A stretch of DNA of 64,000 bases from Myxococcota bacterium. Its GTDB lineage: Bacteria > Myxococcota_A > Polyangia > Palsa-1104 > JAEUJZ01. Below the pieces are notes generated by a model. That model was not told the origin of the DNA. It saw only the letters and a program-made list of their open reading frames with translations, and did not search any database. How positions within the stretch are numbered: position 1 is the first letter of the stretch; each line of letters opens with the position of its first letter. The stretch covers positions 1 to 64,000 of the forward strand of contig JANWXW010000061.1 of assembly GCA_025057315.1 (NCBI GenBank). The letters are read 5' to 3'. The position numbers and the translations under genes are program-made. This document shows, one piece after another, positions 20,721-29,463 of this stretch.

Positions 20721-21292
20721 GGGGTCTCCTGGGGCCGGGTTCGGGCCTCGCGATAAAGACGGGCGTTGTCACGCACGGTGTCCAGGTCGTGGTGGGCGCG
20801 CACCTTGGCCTGCTCCCACTCGCGGTCCAGTTCGGCCATGCCCCAGCCCCCCTCTTTGGCAAGCTCGAAGCGGAACGGCTCGCCGCCCTCGCGTCCGCAG
20901 AGCACGGCCTCGCCGTCTCGCTGCAGGCGGAGGGGGCCCTGGCCGAGGCGACGCTGGAATGCCTGGGCATAGCGCTCGCCATAGATGCGCTGAAACAGAT
21001 CGCGGCCGCTGTTGGACTGACCATCCATAAGGCGGGCCAGGGCGGCCTGCCGCTCCGCTGGGGGATAGTCCCGCAGGATGAGCTTCCGCATTTCGCTCTG
21101 GCAGCGGGCCACGCTGTAGAGCGACCACTGGGTGGGCCGAAAGAGCGCATCGAACACCTGGGCGCCGTCGCCCTGGCGCACGCCGCGCACAAAGCGTGCG
21201 CAGGCTGCCTCGGGCGTGGCCGCAGAGCAGCCGCACAGCAGGAGCAGGAGGCCCGCCAGGCGCGACACAGGCAGCCGGATAGCAGAGGCCAC
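20717..21292 (-). CDS. Small lipoprotein, unknown function
   Basis: 191 residues from a GTG at 21292; a TTG overlapping the previous stop and a GTG at 21268 are alternatives, none with a clear ribosome-binding site. The signal peptide has two Arg, a hydrophobic core (LAGLLLLL) and a lipobox-like LCGC. The mature part begins with a segment (TPEAACARFVRGVRQGD) of the kind found in NTF2-like domains of small lipoproteins, but this is only a resemblance. Coupled to the dehydrogenase downstream. Confidence 0.65.
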   Translation of the reverse strand: MASAIRLPVSRLAGLLLLLCGCSAATPEAACARFVRGVRQGDGAQVFDALFRPTQWSLYSVARCQSEMRKLILRDYPPAERQAALARLMDGQSNSGRDLFQRIYGERYAQAFQRRLGQGPLRLQRDGEAVLCGREGGEPFRFELAKEGGWGMAELDREWEQAKVRAHHDLDTVRDNARLYREARTRPQETP

Positions 21293-21300
21293 GCGCTGGG

Positions 21301-21693
21301 TCAACCACCCGGCGAGGGGGGCTCGTCCAGGCGCAGGCGGCACCGGTCCTCCAGACGCCGTCGCGTCTCCTCTTCGGCGTGGCGGTTGAGCGTGAGGCGA
21401 AAGGCGATGTAAAGTCCGGCGACGATCCAGACGACCGGATGGCCGGGCAGGTTGGTGCCGAGCCAAGCGCGCAAGGACAGCACCCCGCCCAGCGCTGTGA
21501 GCAGCGCGGCACCCAGGCCCACGGCGTAGGACCAGGGCCGGCGCAGGACCACGGCCACGGCGCCCACGATCAGCGCGGCGCAGAGCACCAGGTTGCCGGG
21601 CAGGGCAATGACCTCGAGCGGGTTGAGCCGGACGCTGGCGAAGACAGCCAGCATGATCATCAGGACCACCAGATAGGCCACGCTGGATCGCAT
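21301..21693 (-). CDS. Small integral membrane protein
   Basis: 130 residues with four hydrophobic helices (SVAYLVVLMIMLAVFASV, GNLVLCAALIVGAVAVVL, YAVGLGAALLTALGGVLSL, VVWIVAGLYIAFRLTL) and a charged cytosolic tail (RHAEEETRRRLEDRCRLRL). No family recognised. AGGAG lies eight bases before the ATG. Eleven bases separate it from the preceding gene. Confidence 0.75.
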   Translation of the reverse strand: MRSSVAYLVVLMIMLAVFASVRLNPLEVIALPGNLVLCAALIVGAVAVVLRRPWSYAVGLGAALLTALGGVLSLRAWLGTNLPGHPVVWIVAGLYIAFRLTLNRHAEEETRRRLEDRCRLRLDEPPSPGG

Positions 21694-21704
21694 GGGGCTT
21701 GCTC

Positions 21705-22019
21705 CTAGTCTGCTCCGCTGAGGTCTCCGCCGTCGGTGCTGCCGGCATCGGCCAGGTCCACGCCGGCATCGGCCAGATCGGGCGGGGGGCGCAGGTCGAC
21801 AGGGGGCGCCAGGTCCATGGCAAAGGGGCAGAGGGTGGTGGTGCCGCGCCGGTGGCAGTAGCCGTCCTCCCAGCACGCATATTCGGGCGGGCACCGTGGC
21901 TCCTGGTCGCCGCAGCGATAGGCACAATCGGGCAGCGTCGGGTTGAAACAGCGGGCCCCCAGCAGCACCACCGTGCCCAGAGGCAGGCCCACCAGCAGGA
22001 GGGACAGGATCCGGCGCAT
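21705..22019 (-). CDS. Exported Cys-rich small protein with Asp-rich tail
   Basis: 104 residues. An N-terminal hydrophobic segment (ILSLLLVGLPLGTVVLL) precedes a Cys-rich core with pattern CFNPTLPDCAYRCG...CPPEYACWEDGYCHRRG, a disulfide-knot style seen repeatedly in secreted proteins of myxobacteria. The tail is acidic and low-complexity (DLADAGVDLADAGSTDGGD). ATG at 22019 was chosen because TGATG joins it to the preceding stop. Function unknown. Confidence 0.75.
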   Translation of the reverse strand: MRRILSLLLVGLPLGTVVLLGARCFNPTLPDCAYRCGDQEPRCPPEYACWEDGYCHRRGTTTLCPFAMDLAPPVDLRPPPDLADAGVDLADAGSTDGGDLSGAD

Positions 22020-22801
22020 CAGAAGGCCCACGACAGCGCTCCCGGGGTGGCGTTGGGCACCAGGGCCTTGGCTGGCCCCCCAGGGGGTCGGCTGCGTCCC
22101 TTGCGCCAGTCGATGAGGAACAGCACGGCTCCGGCGGCGGCTGTCGCGCTGGCGACGGCGAAGCAGACGATGGCGGCGGTGTTGTAGGCGTGGCCCTCGC
22201 TCATCAGGCTGGCGTAGGCCTCGCGCTCTGCCTCGTTGTATGGCAGGGGCTGTCCGCCCATGAGCAGGGTTGTGCGCCGGGTGAGCTCGTCGGCACGGTT
22301 TTGCGCGCCAAGACCCAGCACGCCAGCGGCGGTCAGCACCGCCACCGCACCCGCCACGGTGGCCCAGGCAGCCGTGCGCCAGGGGCTGGCTGGGGCCAGC
22401 TGACGCCGTTCCTCGGCCGGGAGCTGCCCGGGGGACGGCTTGGGCACAGCGGCAGGGGGGGGGGCAGGGGAGGCGGCTTCCAGCTCGCGAATGCGTCGCT
22501 CCACCTCGGGACGATCGCTGGCCTGGGGCTGGGCCGTCAGGTAGGCGCGGTAGCTGGCCAGGGCACGCTGGAGCTGGCCGGCCCGCTGCCAGGACTCGCC
22601 GATGTTGAAGAGCAGCGCCGGATCGCGGGTGATGTCATAAGCAGCCTGGAAGGACTCGGCGGCCTGCGCGTAGCTGCCCTTGCTGAAGGCCTCTTGGGCC
22701 GCGGCGAAGTGGCGCCCAGCAGCCTCATAGTCCTGGGCGGCAGCACGTTCGACAGGCAGCACGACGAGCAGAGCACAGCATGGCAGGACCAGGTATCTCA
22801 T
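22019..22801 (-). CDS. Exported TPR protein with C-terminal membrane segments
   Basis: 260 residues. Cleavable signal (MRYLVLPCCALLVVLPVERAAAQ), then two or three TPR-like helices (HFAAAQEAFSKGSYAQAAES, ALLFNIGESWQRAGQLQRA), a Pro/Ala linker, and two hydrophobic segments (AWATVAGAVAVLTAAGVLGL and TAAIVCFAVASATAAAGAVLF). This arrangement is common in myxobacterial envelope proteins and suggests a periplasmic scaffold. The alternative ATG at 22813 adds four residues. First gene of the long minus-strand operon that ends at sixA. Confidence 0.75.
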   Translation of the reverse strand: MRYLVLPCCALLVVLPVERAAAQDYEAAGRHFAAAQEAFSKGSYAQAAESFQAAYDITRDPALLFNIGESWQRAGQLQRALASYRAYLTAQPQASDRPEVERRIRELEAASPAPPPAAVPKPSPGQLPAEERRQLAPASPWRTAAWATVAGAVAVLTAAGVLGLGAQNRADELTRRTTLLMGGQPLPYNEAEREAYASLMSEGHAYNTAAIVCFAVASATAAAGAVLFLIDWRKGRSRPPGGPAKALVPNATPGALSWAF

Positions 22802-22895
22802 GTAGCCCGCCATCCTAGCATGGCCGCAACGGAGCAATGCCCGGTGATGAGTGCTTCAGGCGGGTGAAAAAAGCAACATCGCCGGCGGGTCCCTC

Positions 22896-22901
22896 TATAA
22901 T
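22896..22901 (+). promoter_or_regulatory. -10 hexamer of fusA, near-leaderless
   Basis: Perfect TATAAT ending nine bases before the EF-G ATG; transcription would start within one to three bases of the start codon. No ribosome-binding site fits in that space and no good -35 is seen. Confidence 0.5.
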
Positions 22902-22910
22902 CTCCGCCCC

Positions 22911-25043
22911 ATGATGGCCCCCCCGAAGCGGAAGCTCGACCGCGTGCGCAACATTGGCATCATCGCTCACATCGACGCGGGCAAGACCACTGTGAGCGAG
23001 CGCTTCCTCTACTATTCCGGGCGCATCCACAAGATTGGCGAGGTGCACGAGGGCCAGGCGCAGATGGACTGGATGCCCGAGGAGCGCAAGCGGGGCATCA
23101 CGATCACGGCGGCGGCCACCTCGTTCGACTGGCACGTGCAGGACGTGCCGTACCGCATCCAGCTCATCGACACGCCAGGCCATGTAGACTTTACCATTGA
23201 GGTCGAGCGCTGCCTGCGCGTGCTCGACGGGGCCGTGGTGGTCTTCTCGGCGGTCGATGGCGTGGAGCCTCAGTCCGAGACCGTATGGCACCAGGCCGAC
23301 AAGTTTGGCGTGCCGCGGCTGTGCTTTGTCAACAAGATGGACCGCATCGGCGCCGACTTCGACGCGGTGGTCCAGGACATTCGCGAGCGTTTGGCGGCGC
23401 GGCCGGCGCCCATCCAGCTGCCGGTGGGCAGCGAGGAGGATTTTGTCGGGGCCATTGACCTGGTGGGCATGCGCTGTGTGACCTTCACCGGACAGGAGGA
23501 GGATCCCCCCATTGTGGAGGAGGTGCCGGCGGCGGAGCGGGCGGCAGCCGAGGCGGCGCGGGAGCGGCTGGTGGAGATTGTGGCCGATGTGGACGATGCC
23601 CTGGCGGAGCTGTACCTGCAGGGCATCTCACCCGATGAGGAGACGCTGCGGCAGGCGCTGCGTCGCGCGACCCTGGCGGGTCGGGTGGTGCCGGTGCTGT
23701 GCGGGGCTGCGCTGCGCAACCGGGGCATCCAGCCGCTGCTGGACGCTGTCGTGCACTACCTGCCCTCGCCCGCTGACGTTCCTCCGGTGCGGGGTATCAA
23801 CCCCCGGACGGGGCAGCAAGAGGAGCGACCCGCCGATGAGAAGGCGCCGCTGTGCGCGCTGGCCTTCAAGGTGGTCATGATCGAGGGGCGCAAGGCGGTG
23901 TACCTGCGGCTGTACTCGGGTACGCTGAATGCCGGGGACGAGGTCTTCAATCCGCGCCTGCCTCCTGTGGTCAAGGAGGGGCGTGGGCCGCGGGAGCCGC
24001 GTGCTCCGGTGCTTCGCGGTCGCAGCGAGCGGGTGACGCGGCTGTTTTCTGTGCACGCTGACAGCCGCGACAAGATCGACACTGCCAAGGCGGGCATGAT
24101 TGTTCTGGCCGTTGGCCTGAGGGATACGGCCACAGGGGACACGCTCTGCAGCCCGCAGCACCCTGTGGTGCTGGAGTCCATCGACACCTACGAGCCCGTC
24201 ATCTCCCAGGCCATCGAGGCGGATACCTCGGCTGATGCAGAGAAGATGCTCCAGGCGCTGAGCAGAATGATGGAGGAGGATCCGACGTTCCGGGTGCGGG
24301 AAGACCCGGAGACAGGCCAGACGGTGGTCTCGGGCATGGGGGAGCTTCATTTGGAGATCATCCGCGAGCGGCTGGAGCGCGAGTATGGCGTCACGACGCG
24401 GATGGGCCGCCCGCAGGTGGTTTATCACGAGACCGTGATGGGTCCTGGGGAGGGCAGCCATACCTTCGAGCGGACCCTGGACGATGAGGTGCTGTTCGGT
24501 CAGGCCACGGTGCGGGTGGCGCCGCGGCCGCGGGGACAGGGGTGCCAGGTGCGGGCTCAGGTGCCGCCGCCCTCTCCGGAGTGGCCTCATCCGCTCGTCA
24601 AGGCATACGCCGGCTGCGTGGAGGCGGCGCTCGAGGGGATGCGGGAGGCCATGGGAGCCGGTCCGTCGGGCAACAAGCTGGAGGATGTGGAGGCTGTGCT
24701 CGTCGGCGTGGAGCCGCGCCTTGGCGTGGCTTCGGATGTGGGCTGGCGCATCGCCGGCTCGCGCGCGCTCATGAAGGCCTGCGAGAAGGCGGGCACGGCG
24801 CTGCTGGAGCCGATCATGAACCTGGAGGTGGTGGTGCCAGATGAGTTTGTGGGCGAGGTGCTCGGCGACCTGAACCAGCGCCATGCGCACATCCTGGATG
24901 TGGGCATGCGTGGCAACAAGCGCAACATCGTGGCCCTGCTGCCCCTGCGTTCGCTTTTCGGCTACGCGACCGCCGTACGCTCGGCGACACAGGGACGCGC
25001 GACCTTCTTTATGAGCTTCGCCAAGTACGACACCTGGACATAA
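22911..25043 (+). CDS. fusA: Elongation factor G
   Basis: 710 residues. Ribosomal translocase GTPase. G1 AHIDAGKTT, G2 RGITITAAATS, G3 DTPGHVDFT, G4 NKMDR are intact; domain III/V blocks include FRVREDPETGQTVVSGMGELHLEII and a C-terminal YATAVRSATQGRATFFM. Domain II carries an insertion of about 15 residues (EGRGPREPRAPVLRGRSE) compared with E. coli EF-G, and several departures from the usual sequence suggest a second-type EF-G rather than the str-operon copy; no rpsL, rpsG or tuf gene is adjacent. The ATG-ATG start is preceded by TATAAT instead of a Shine-Dalgarno. Its stop is one base from the stop of the opposite gene. Confidence 0.93.
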   Translation: MMAPPKRKLDRVRNIGIIAHIDAGKTTVSERFLYYSGRIHKIGEVHEGQAQMDWMPEERKRGITITAAATSFDWHVQDVPYRIQLIDTPGHVDFTIEVERCLRVLDGAVVVFSAVDGVEPQSETVWHQADKFGVPRLCFVNKMDRIGADFDAVVQDIRERLAARPAPIQLPVGSEEDFVGAIDLVGMRCVTFTGQEEDPPIVEEVPAAERAAAEAARERLVEIVADVDDALAELYLQGISPDEETLRQALRRATLAGRVVPVLCGAALRNRGIQPLLDAVVHYLPSPADVPPVRGINPRTGQQEERPADEKAPLCALAFKVVMIEGRKAVYLRLYSGTLNAGDEVFNPRLPPVVKEGRGPREPRAPVLRGRSERVTRLFSVHADSRDKIDTAKAGMIVLAVGLRDTATGDTLCSPQHPVVLESIDTYEPVISQAIEADTSADAEKMLQALSRMMEEDPTFRVREDPETGQTVVSGMGELHLEIIRERLEREYGVTTRMGRPQVVYHETVMGPGEGSHTFERTLDDEVLFGQATVRVAPRPRGQGCQVRAQVPPPSPEWPHPLVKAYAGCVEAALEGMREAMGAGPSGNKLEDVEAVLVGVEPRLGVASDVGWRIAGSRALMKACEKAGTALLEPIMNLEVVVPDEFVGEVLGDLNQRHAHILDVGMRGNKRNIVALLPLRSLFGYATAVRSATQGRATFFMSFAKYDTWT

Positions 25044-25044
25044 G

Positions 25045-28000
25045 CTACTTTTCGATGCTCGCCATGTGCTCAGCGGCTAGGCGCAGGCCCTCGGCCCAGC
25101 CGACCTGCTGGGAGAGGGTGCTGGCCTCCTGGAGCAGCGCGCGCACGTTCCAGCTGCGGTCCGGGGTGCGTCCTGCCTGCTGCAGCGCATCGGCCATGAC
25201 CAGGAGCAACTCGGCGGTGGAGCGCCGGTCTCCTGCCAGGCGCGCCTCCTCGACCGCCAGCTCGTGGTGGCGCGCGGCCACCTGCGGGTCCCCCAGCTCC
25301 CTGAACGCCCGTCCCAGGAAGCAGTGCACCTTGCTCAGCGCCAGGTGGCTGCCGGACTTTTCTGCCCAGCGCAGCGCGTGGCGGCCGACCTGTAGCGCCT
25401 CCGGAAGACGACCTCGACCGCCGTGCTGCAGAAGCAGCTCTGCCAGACGGAGCAGCAGCCGCCACAACGTCACTGGCCCCTGCTCGCTCTGGATGCCATC
25501 GCCGCATGTGACCGAGTCGATGCCCTCGCGCAGCTCGCGCTCGGCTGCCTCTGCCCTGCCAGCTCGCACCATGACGTCGGCCAGTTCCAGGTACAGCTCG
25601 GCCAGCAGCTGGGGGTCTCCGGCGCGCCAGGCCGCGCGGATGGCCTCGTACAGCTCCTGCTGCGCCGCCGCCGGCTGGTCCCAGATGTAGGCCAGCCGGG
25701 CCAACCCCCGGCGGGCACTGGCTTCGGCTTGTCCATCGCCGCGTCCCAGCGTCAGCACCTCTCGCAGGATCTGTTCGGCGTCGACGATGTTGCCGGCATA
25801 GCGGAGCGTGAGCGCCAAGCGCAGCCCAGCTTGCACCTGCACCTCGGGGTGCTCCTGTCCCGCTGACACCAGCTGCTGTGCCCGGGCGTAGGCCTTGCGG
25901 TACCACCACTCCGCGCCCGCGTCATCGAAGCCATGGCGCGCAGCGTCGCCCGCTCGCTCCAGCACCCCCAGCGGCACTGCCGATGGGTCAGCCAGCAGCG
26001 CATGGTAGGCGATGGTGGTCGGCGCGGCGCCCAGCTCCTCGAGGCGCCTCCAGCAGCGGCGATGCAGCCGGCTGAGCTGCTCGGGCGACCCGAGCTGATG
26101 GACGTCATCGCGCAGCGCGGCCGACGGAAAGCTCACTACTTCGCCCTGGATGCGCACCAGGCCGCGGGTCGACAGCTCGTCCAGGGCCGGGCGCGGGTCT
26201 GTCACCTCAGCCAGCTCGCACAGCAGGCCAATGCGCGACCGGGTGCCGGATACCGCGAGCGCCTCCAGGAGTCGTCGCGCCTCCTCGGACAGGAGAGCCA
26301 GCCGATCGGCCAACGTAGCACCCCGTGCCCCCTCATGCAGGGCGTGGAAGGCCAGCTCCAACCTGCCCGGCACGCCGCCACCGGCTGCCTGTACCTCCGG
26401 TGGCAGCCTCAGCGCCTGGAGCGCCTCATCGGTCAACGCGCCCAGCTCGATCACCTCCAGGGGCGGGCGATCGGAGGAGGAGTCCATCTCAAGGGCGTGC
26501 ATTGCCTCCAGGACTGCTCGGCTGCTGGTGGTGAGCAGCACGGTGGCCGGCCCCCTGGCAGCACACAGCTGAACCACGATGGAGCGAGAGGGCCAGTCGT
26601 AGCGGTCCACGTCCTCAAAGACATAGATATTGGGCAGGTGCCGCAGCGTGCCCAGCGCCGCCGCGAAGCACTCGCGCCGACGGACATCGTAGCCGCCGCG
26701 GACCGCGGCCTCCCAGATGCCAAACAGCTCGGCCAGGCCCGGCAGCTCGCCCGATGGATGCGGTAGGTTCGCCTGACGCAGCGCCTGGTCCAGCTCGGCC
26801 AAGCTTGGACGCTCGCTGATGCCCAGCGCTTGGGCTAGGGCGCTGCGGATGGGCCAGAGCGGGGTTTTTGCTCCACTTGGGTCGGGATATACAAAGATCG
26901 CACGGCCTCCCCAAACATGGGAATTCATATGTTCAACCATGCGAGACTTTCCCATGCCCCTGGTACCGCAGAGCACCAGTCCCTGCCCGCGCAGACGCTC
27001 CAGGCGCGCCAGGACCTTATCGCGTCCGACCAGGGCCTCTGGCCATCGTGGCAACCTGGGGCCCAACCGATGGGAGGAGGCAGAGCGGAGGGCGGCGCCA
27101 CACCAGGGACAGAACCGTCCCTGAGCCAGGGCCGCCTCGCCGCAGCGAGGACAGAGCTGACTGGACAGCGAGCGCACCGCTGCCTCTAGCGCCCGGGCCA
27201 GCTCCGCCGCGGATGGGTAGCGGTCCTCGCGTCGCTTGCTCATCGCGGTCAAGCAGATGCGCTCCAGCACCGCCGGGATTTGCAGGTCGGGCCGTCGCTT
27301 GCGGGGTGGCTCGGGGGCCTGCGACAGATGGCACGACAGGACTTCGAGCAGCGAGCCGGCAAAAGGTCGGTGCCCTGTGAGCATCTCATAGAGCACCACA
27401 CCAGCGGCATACACGTCTGAGCGGCCGTCCAGCTCCTCGCCGCGGATCTGCTCCGGGCTCATGTAGTCCGGCGTGCCGCAGACCATGCCCGCATGCGTGA
27501 TGCCGCTGTCGCCCAGATCTTTGATTTTGGCGATGCCAAAGTCCAGCACCTTCACCTGCTCCTCACCGGAGCGCAGGCGCTCGACGAAGATGTTCTCTGG
27601 CTTGAAGTCGCGATGGATGACCTGCGCCCGGTGCGCTTCCTCTAGTGCCAGCAGCGCTCCGCCGAGCAGCCGGGCCAGCCGCGCCGGCGGCAGCGGCCCC
27701 TCCATCCGGTTGATCTGCCCCAGGGTCCGCCCCGACAGCAGCTCCATGACCAGGTAGAGGAGCCCTTCGGGTGTCTCGCCGAAGTCATAGATACGGATGC
27801 TGTTCGGATGGCGAAGCTGGGAGGCAGCACGGGCCTCCCGGTGAAAGCGGCGGACGGAGGTGGGGTCGGCTGACACCTGGGAGCTGAGGATTTTGATGGC
27901 CACCAGGCCCTCTGTTCGCAGGTGTTGGGCGCGGTAGACGCGCCCCATCGCTCCAGCGCCAATGAGCGCTATCAGCCGGTACCTGTCGCATAACACCTTG

Positions 28001-28110
28001 CCGACGAGGGGATCGGACTCGGGGGCCCCGACGGTCAGATCTGTGCCGCAGTTGGCGCAGAGCCGCTGCGCCGACTCGCTTGGATCGTGGCACTTGGGAC
28101 ACTGCCTCAC
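25045..28110 (-). CDS. Zn-ribbon Ser/Thr kinase with ATPase and TPR region
   Basis: 1021 residues from a GTG. In order: zinc ribbon (C4xxC7...C18xxC21), protein kinase about 43-310 (glycine loop IGAGAMGRVY, AIKIL, HRDFKPENI, VLDFGIAK, GTPDYMSPEQ), a second zinc ribbon (CPRCGEAALAQGRFCPWCG), a STAND/AAA-like ATPase with P-loop GTRGMGKSRM, and a long C-terminal helical region with TPR features (about 700-1020). Kinase-ATPase-TPR chains are typical of myxobacterial signalling; the two ribbons flanking the kinase are less common. No membrane helix. Divergent from the next kinase; TATGAT at 28153-28158 could be its -10. Confidence 0.88.
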   Translation of the reverse strand: MRQCPKCHDPSESAQRLCANCGTDLTVGAPESDPLVGKVLCDRYRLIALIGAGAMGRVYRAQHLRTEGLVAIKILSSQVSADPTSVRRFHREARAASQLRHPNSIRIYDFGETPEGLLYLVMELLSGRTLGQINRMEGPLPPARLARLLGGALLALEEAHRAQVIHRDFKPENIFVERLRSGEEQVKVLDFGIAKIKDLGDSGITHAGMVCGTPDYMSPEQIRGEELDGRSDVYAAGVVLYEMLTGHRPFAGSLLEVLSCHLSQAPEPPRKRRPDLQIPAVLERICLTAMSKRREDRYPSAAELARALEAAVRSLSSQLCPRCGEAALAQGRFCPWCGAALRSASSHRLGPRLPRWPEALVGRDKVLARLERLRGQGLVLCGTRGMGKSRMVEHMNSHVWGGRAIFVYPDPSGAKTPLWPIRSALAQALGISERPSLAELDQALRQANLPHPSGELPGLAELFGIWEAAVRGGYDVRRRECFAAALGTLRHLPNIYVFEDVDRYDWPSRSIVVQLCAARGPATVLLTTSSRAVLEAMHALEMDSSSDRPPLEVIELGALTDEALQALRLPPEVQAAGGGVPGRLELAFHALHEGARGATLADRLALLSEEARRLLEALAVSGTRSRIGLLCELAEVTDPRPALDELSTRGLVRIQGEVVSFPSAALRDDVHQLGSPEQLSRLHRRCWRRLEELGAAPTTIAYHALLADPSAVPLGVLERAGDAARHGFDDAGAEWWYRKAYARAQQLVSAGQEHPEVQVQAGLRLALTLRYAGNIVDAEQILREVLTLGRGDGQAEASARRGLARLAYIWDQPAAAQQELYEAIRAAWRAGDPQLLAELYLELADVMVRAGRAEAAERELREGIDSVTCGDGIQSEQGPVTLWRLLLRLAELLLQHGGRGRLPEALQVGRHALRWAEKSGSHLALSKVHCFLGRAFRELGDPQVAARHHELAVEEARLAGDRRSTAELLLVMADALQQAGRTPDRSWNVRALLQEASTLSQQVGWAEGLRLAAEHMASIEK

Positions 28111-28216
28111 AAGCGGTTCCCGCCTCCCAGGTAGGCAGACACGAATGGCGGGATCATAGTCTATGTCTGTCTATGGAGCACGAGGCGCGCTCGGGTTTTC
28201 CGCGCATCCTGCATGC

Positions 28217-28222
28217 TATGAT
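28217..28222 (+). promoter_or_regulatory. Possible -10 hexamer (TATGAT) for the membrane kinase
   Basis: TATGAT 16 bases before the ATG at 28239, leaving space for AGGGG just ahead of it. The 128-base gap 28111-28238 is shared with the opposite kinase gene. Confidence 0.4.
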
Positions 28223-28238
28223 ATCTTTCATAGGGGAC

Positions 28239-29285
28239 ATGGCTCCATTGTGGTATGTTGGGCAAACCGTAGCAGCGGGCCGCTACCGCATCGTGAGCCG
28301 ACTTGGCCAGGGTACCTTCGGAGAGGTGTACCTAGCAGACCGCCTCCTTGGCGGCCACGGCGTGGGCGGTCAGGCTGTGCTCAAGGTACTGCATCCGCAG
28401 TGGATCCAAGTGCCCCAGGTGGTGGAGCGATTCCGCCGCGAGTCGGAGATCGGGCAGCGCATCGACCACCCCCATGTGGCGCGGGTCTTTGAGTATGGCC
28501 AGCTGGAGGGGGGGGTGCCCTTTATCGCGATGGAGTACCTACAGGGCCGAACGCTGCGCCATGCCCTGGCCCAGGGGCCGTTGCCGCCGGGACGGGCCTT
28601 TGCTCTTATGGCTGCCGTTGCCGACGCGCTGGCCACCGCCCATCGCGCCGGCGTGGTCCACCGGGACCTCAAGCCCGAAAACATCATGCTGGTCCAGCGC
28701 GGCGCAGAGCAAGATGTGCCCATGGTGCTCGACTTTGGCATCGCCAAGTTGCTCGATGCGGCCGATCGCTTGACAGCGACCGGGGCAGTCCTAGGGACCC
28801 CCGTCTACATGAGTCCAGAGCAGTTCCGCGGCGAAACCAACATTGGCCCGGCAGCAGACGTCTACGCCCTGGGCGTGCTGGCCTTTGAGGTGTGTACAGG
28901 CAAGCCCCCGTTTGCCGGTTACAGCTTCGCCGAGCTGGCGCTGGCGCACATGGGTCAGCCTGCGCCGCCGCTCACCGGAGTGCCCGGGGAGGTGGCGCAC
29001 ATTGTGGCCTGCTGTCTGGACAAGACGCCCGCTCGGCGGCCCGAGGCACATGCCGTGGCCAGGGTCCTGCGCACGGTGGCCCAGCGTTCGCCTCTGCCGC
29101 CCAGCGGCTTGCTGGATACGGTGATCATGAACCCGCTCGAGGCAGCCACCGTCGTCGGTGGTGTGTCTTTGGCTCGGCGGACCTGGGTGGGGCCAGGCAA
29201 CGCCCGCTTCATCCTGCTGAGCCTGGCGCTGGCCTTGTTGCTCGTCGGGCTGGCGCTGGTGGGCTATTTTGCCTTCCGCTCGTGA
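28239..29285 (+). CDS. Ser/Thr protein kinase with C-terminal membrane anchor
   Basis: 348 residues. Active kinase: LGQGTFGEVY, Lys in VLKVLHP, HRDLKPENIM, VLDFGIAKL, GTPVYMSPEQ, all present, domain about residues 15-275. A short linker containing TVIMNPLEAATV leads to one transmembrane helix (FILLSLALALLLVGLALVGYF) at the very end, so the kinase is cytosolic and tail-anchored with almost nothing outside. ATG 28239 is preferred over 28218 because the latter would lie within the candidate -10. Confidence 0.9.
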   Translation: MAPLWYVGQTVAAGRYRIVSRLGQGTFGEVYLADRLLGGHGVGGQAVLKVLHPQWIQVPQVVERFRRESEIGQRIDHPHVARVFEYGQLEGGVPFIAMEYLQGRTLRHALAQGPLPPGRAFALMAAVADALATAHRAGVVHRDLKPENIMLVQRGAEQDVPMVLDFGIAKLLDAADRLTATGAVLGTPVYMSPEQFRGETNIGPAADVYALGVLAFEVCTGKPPFAGYSFAELALAHMGQPAPPLTGVPGEVAHIVACCLDKTPARRPEAHAVARVLRTVAQRSPLPPSGLLDTVIMNPLEAATVVGGVSLARRTWVGPGNARFILLSLALALLLVGLALVGYFAFRS

Positions 29286-29463
29286 GAACCACCCTCTAGG
29301 GGGAGTGGATGGAAGGCCCATGTCTCCGCTTCGGCTGAGGAGGTCATCCTCGGCAGGGTGGCCATGCCGGCTGGGTGGGAGACCGGCGCTGGAGGCCCCC
29401 AGTGGGGGCGGGACCGTCTTGTAAGCGCCTTGGGGTCCGCGGCAGACTTCCCTCTACGTGTCC

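Noticed and set aside
29377..29387. GGGAGACCGGC, resembling the B12 box of cobalamin riboswitches, upstream of hflX
   Set aside because: No other conserved cobalamin-riboswitch element could be found in 29286-29463, and HflX is not a B12 gene.
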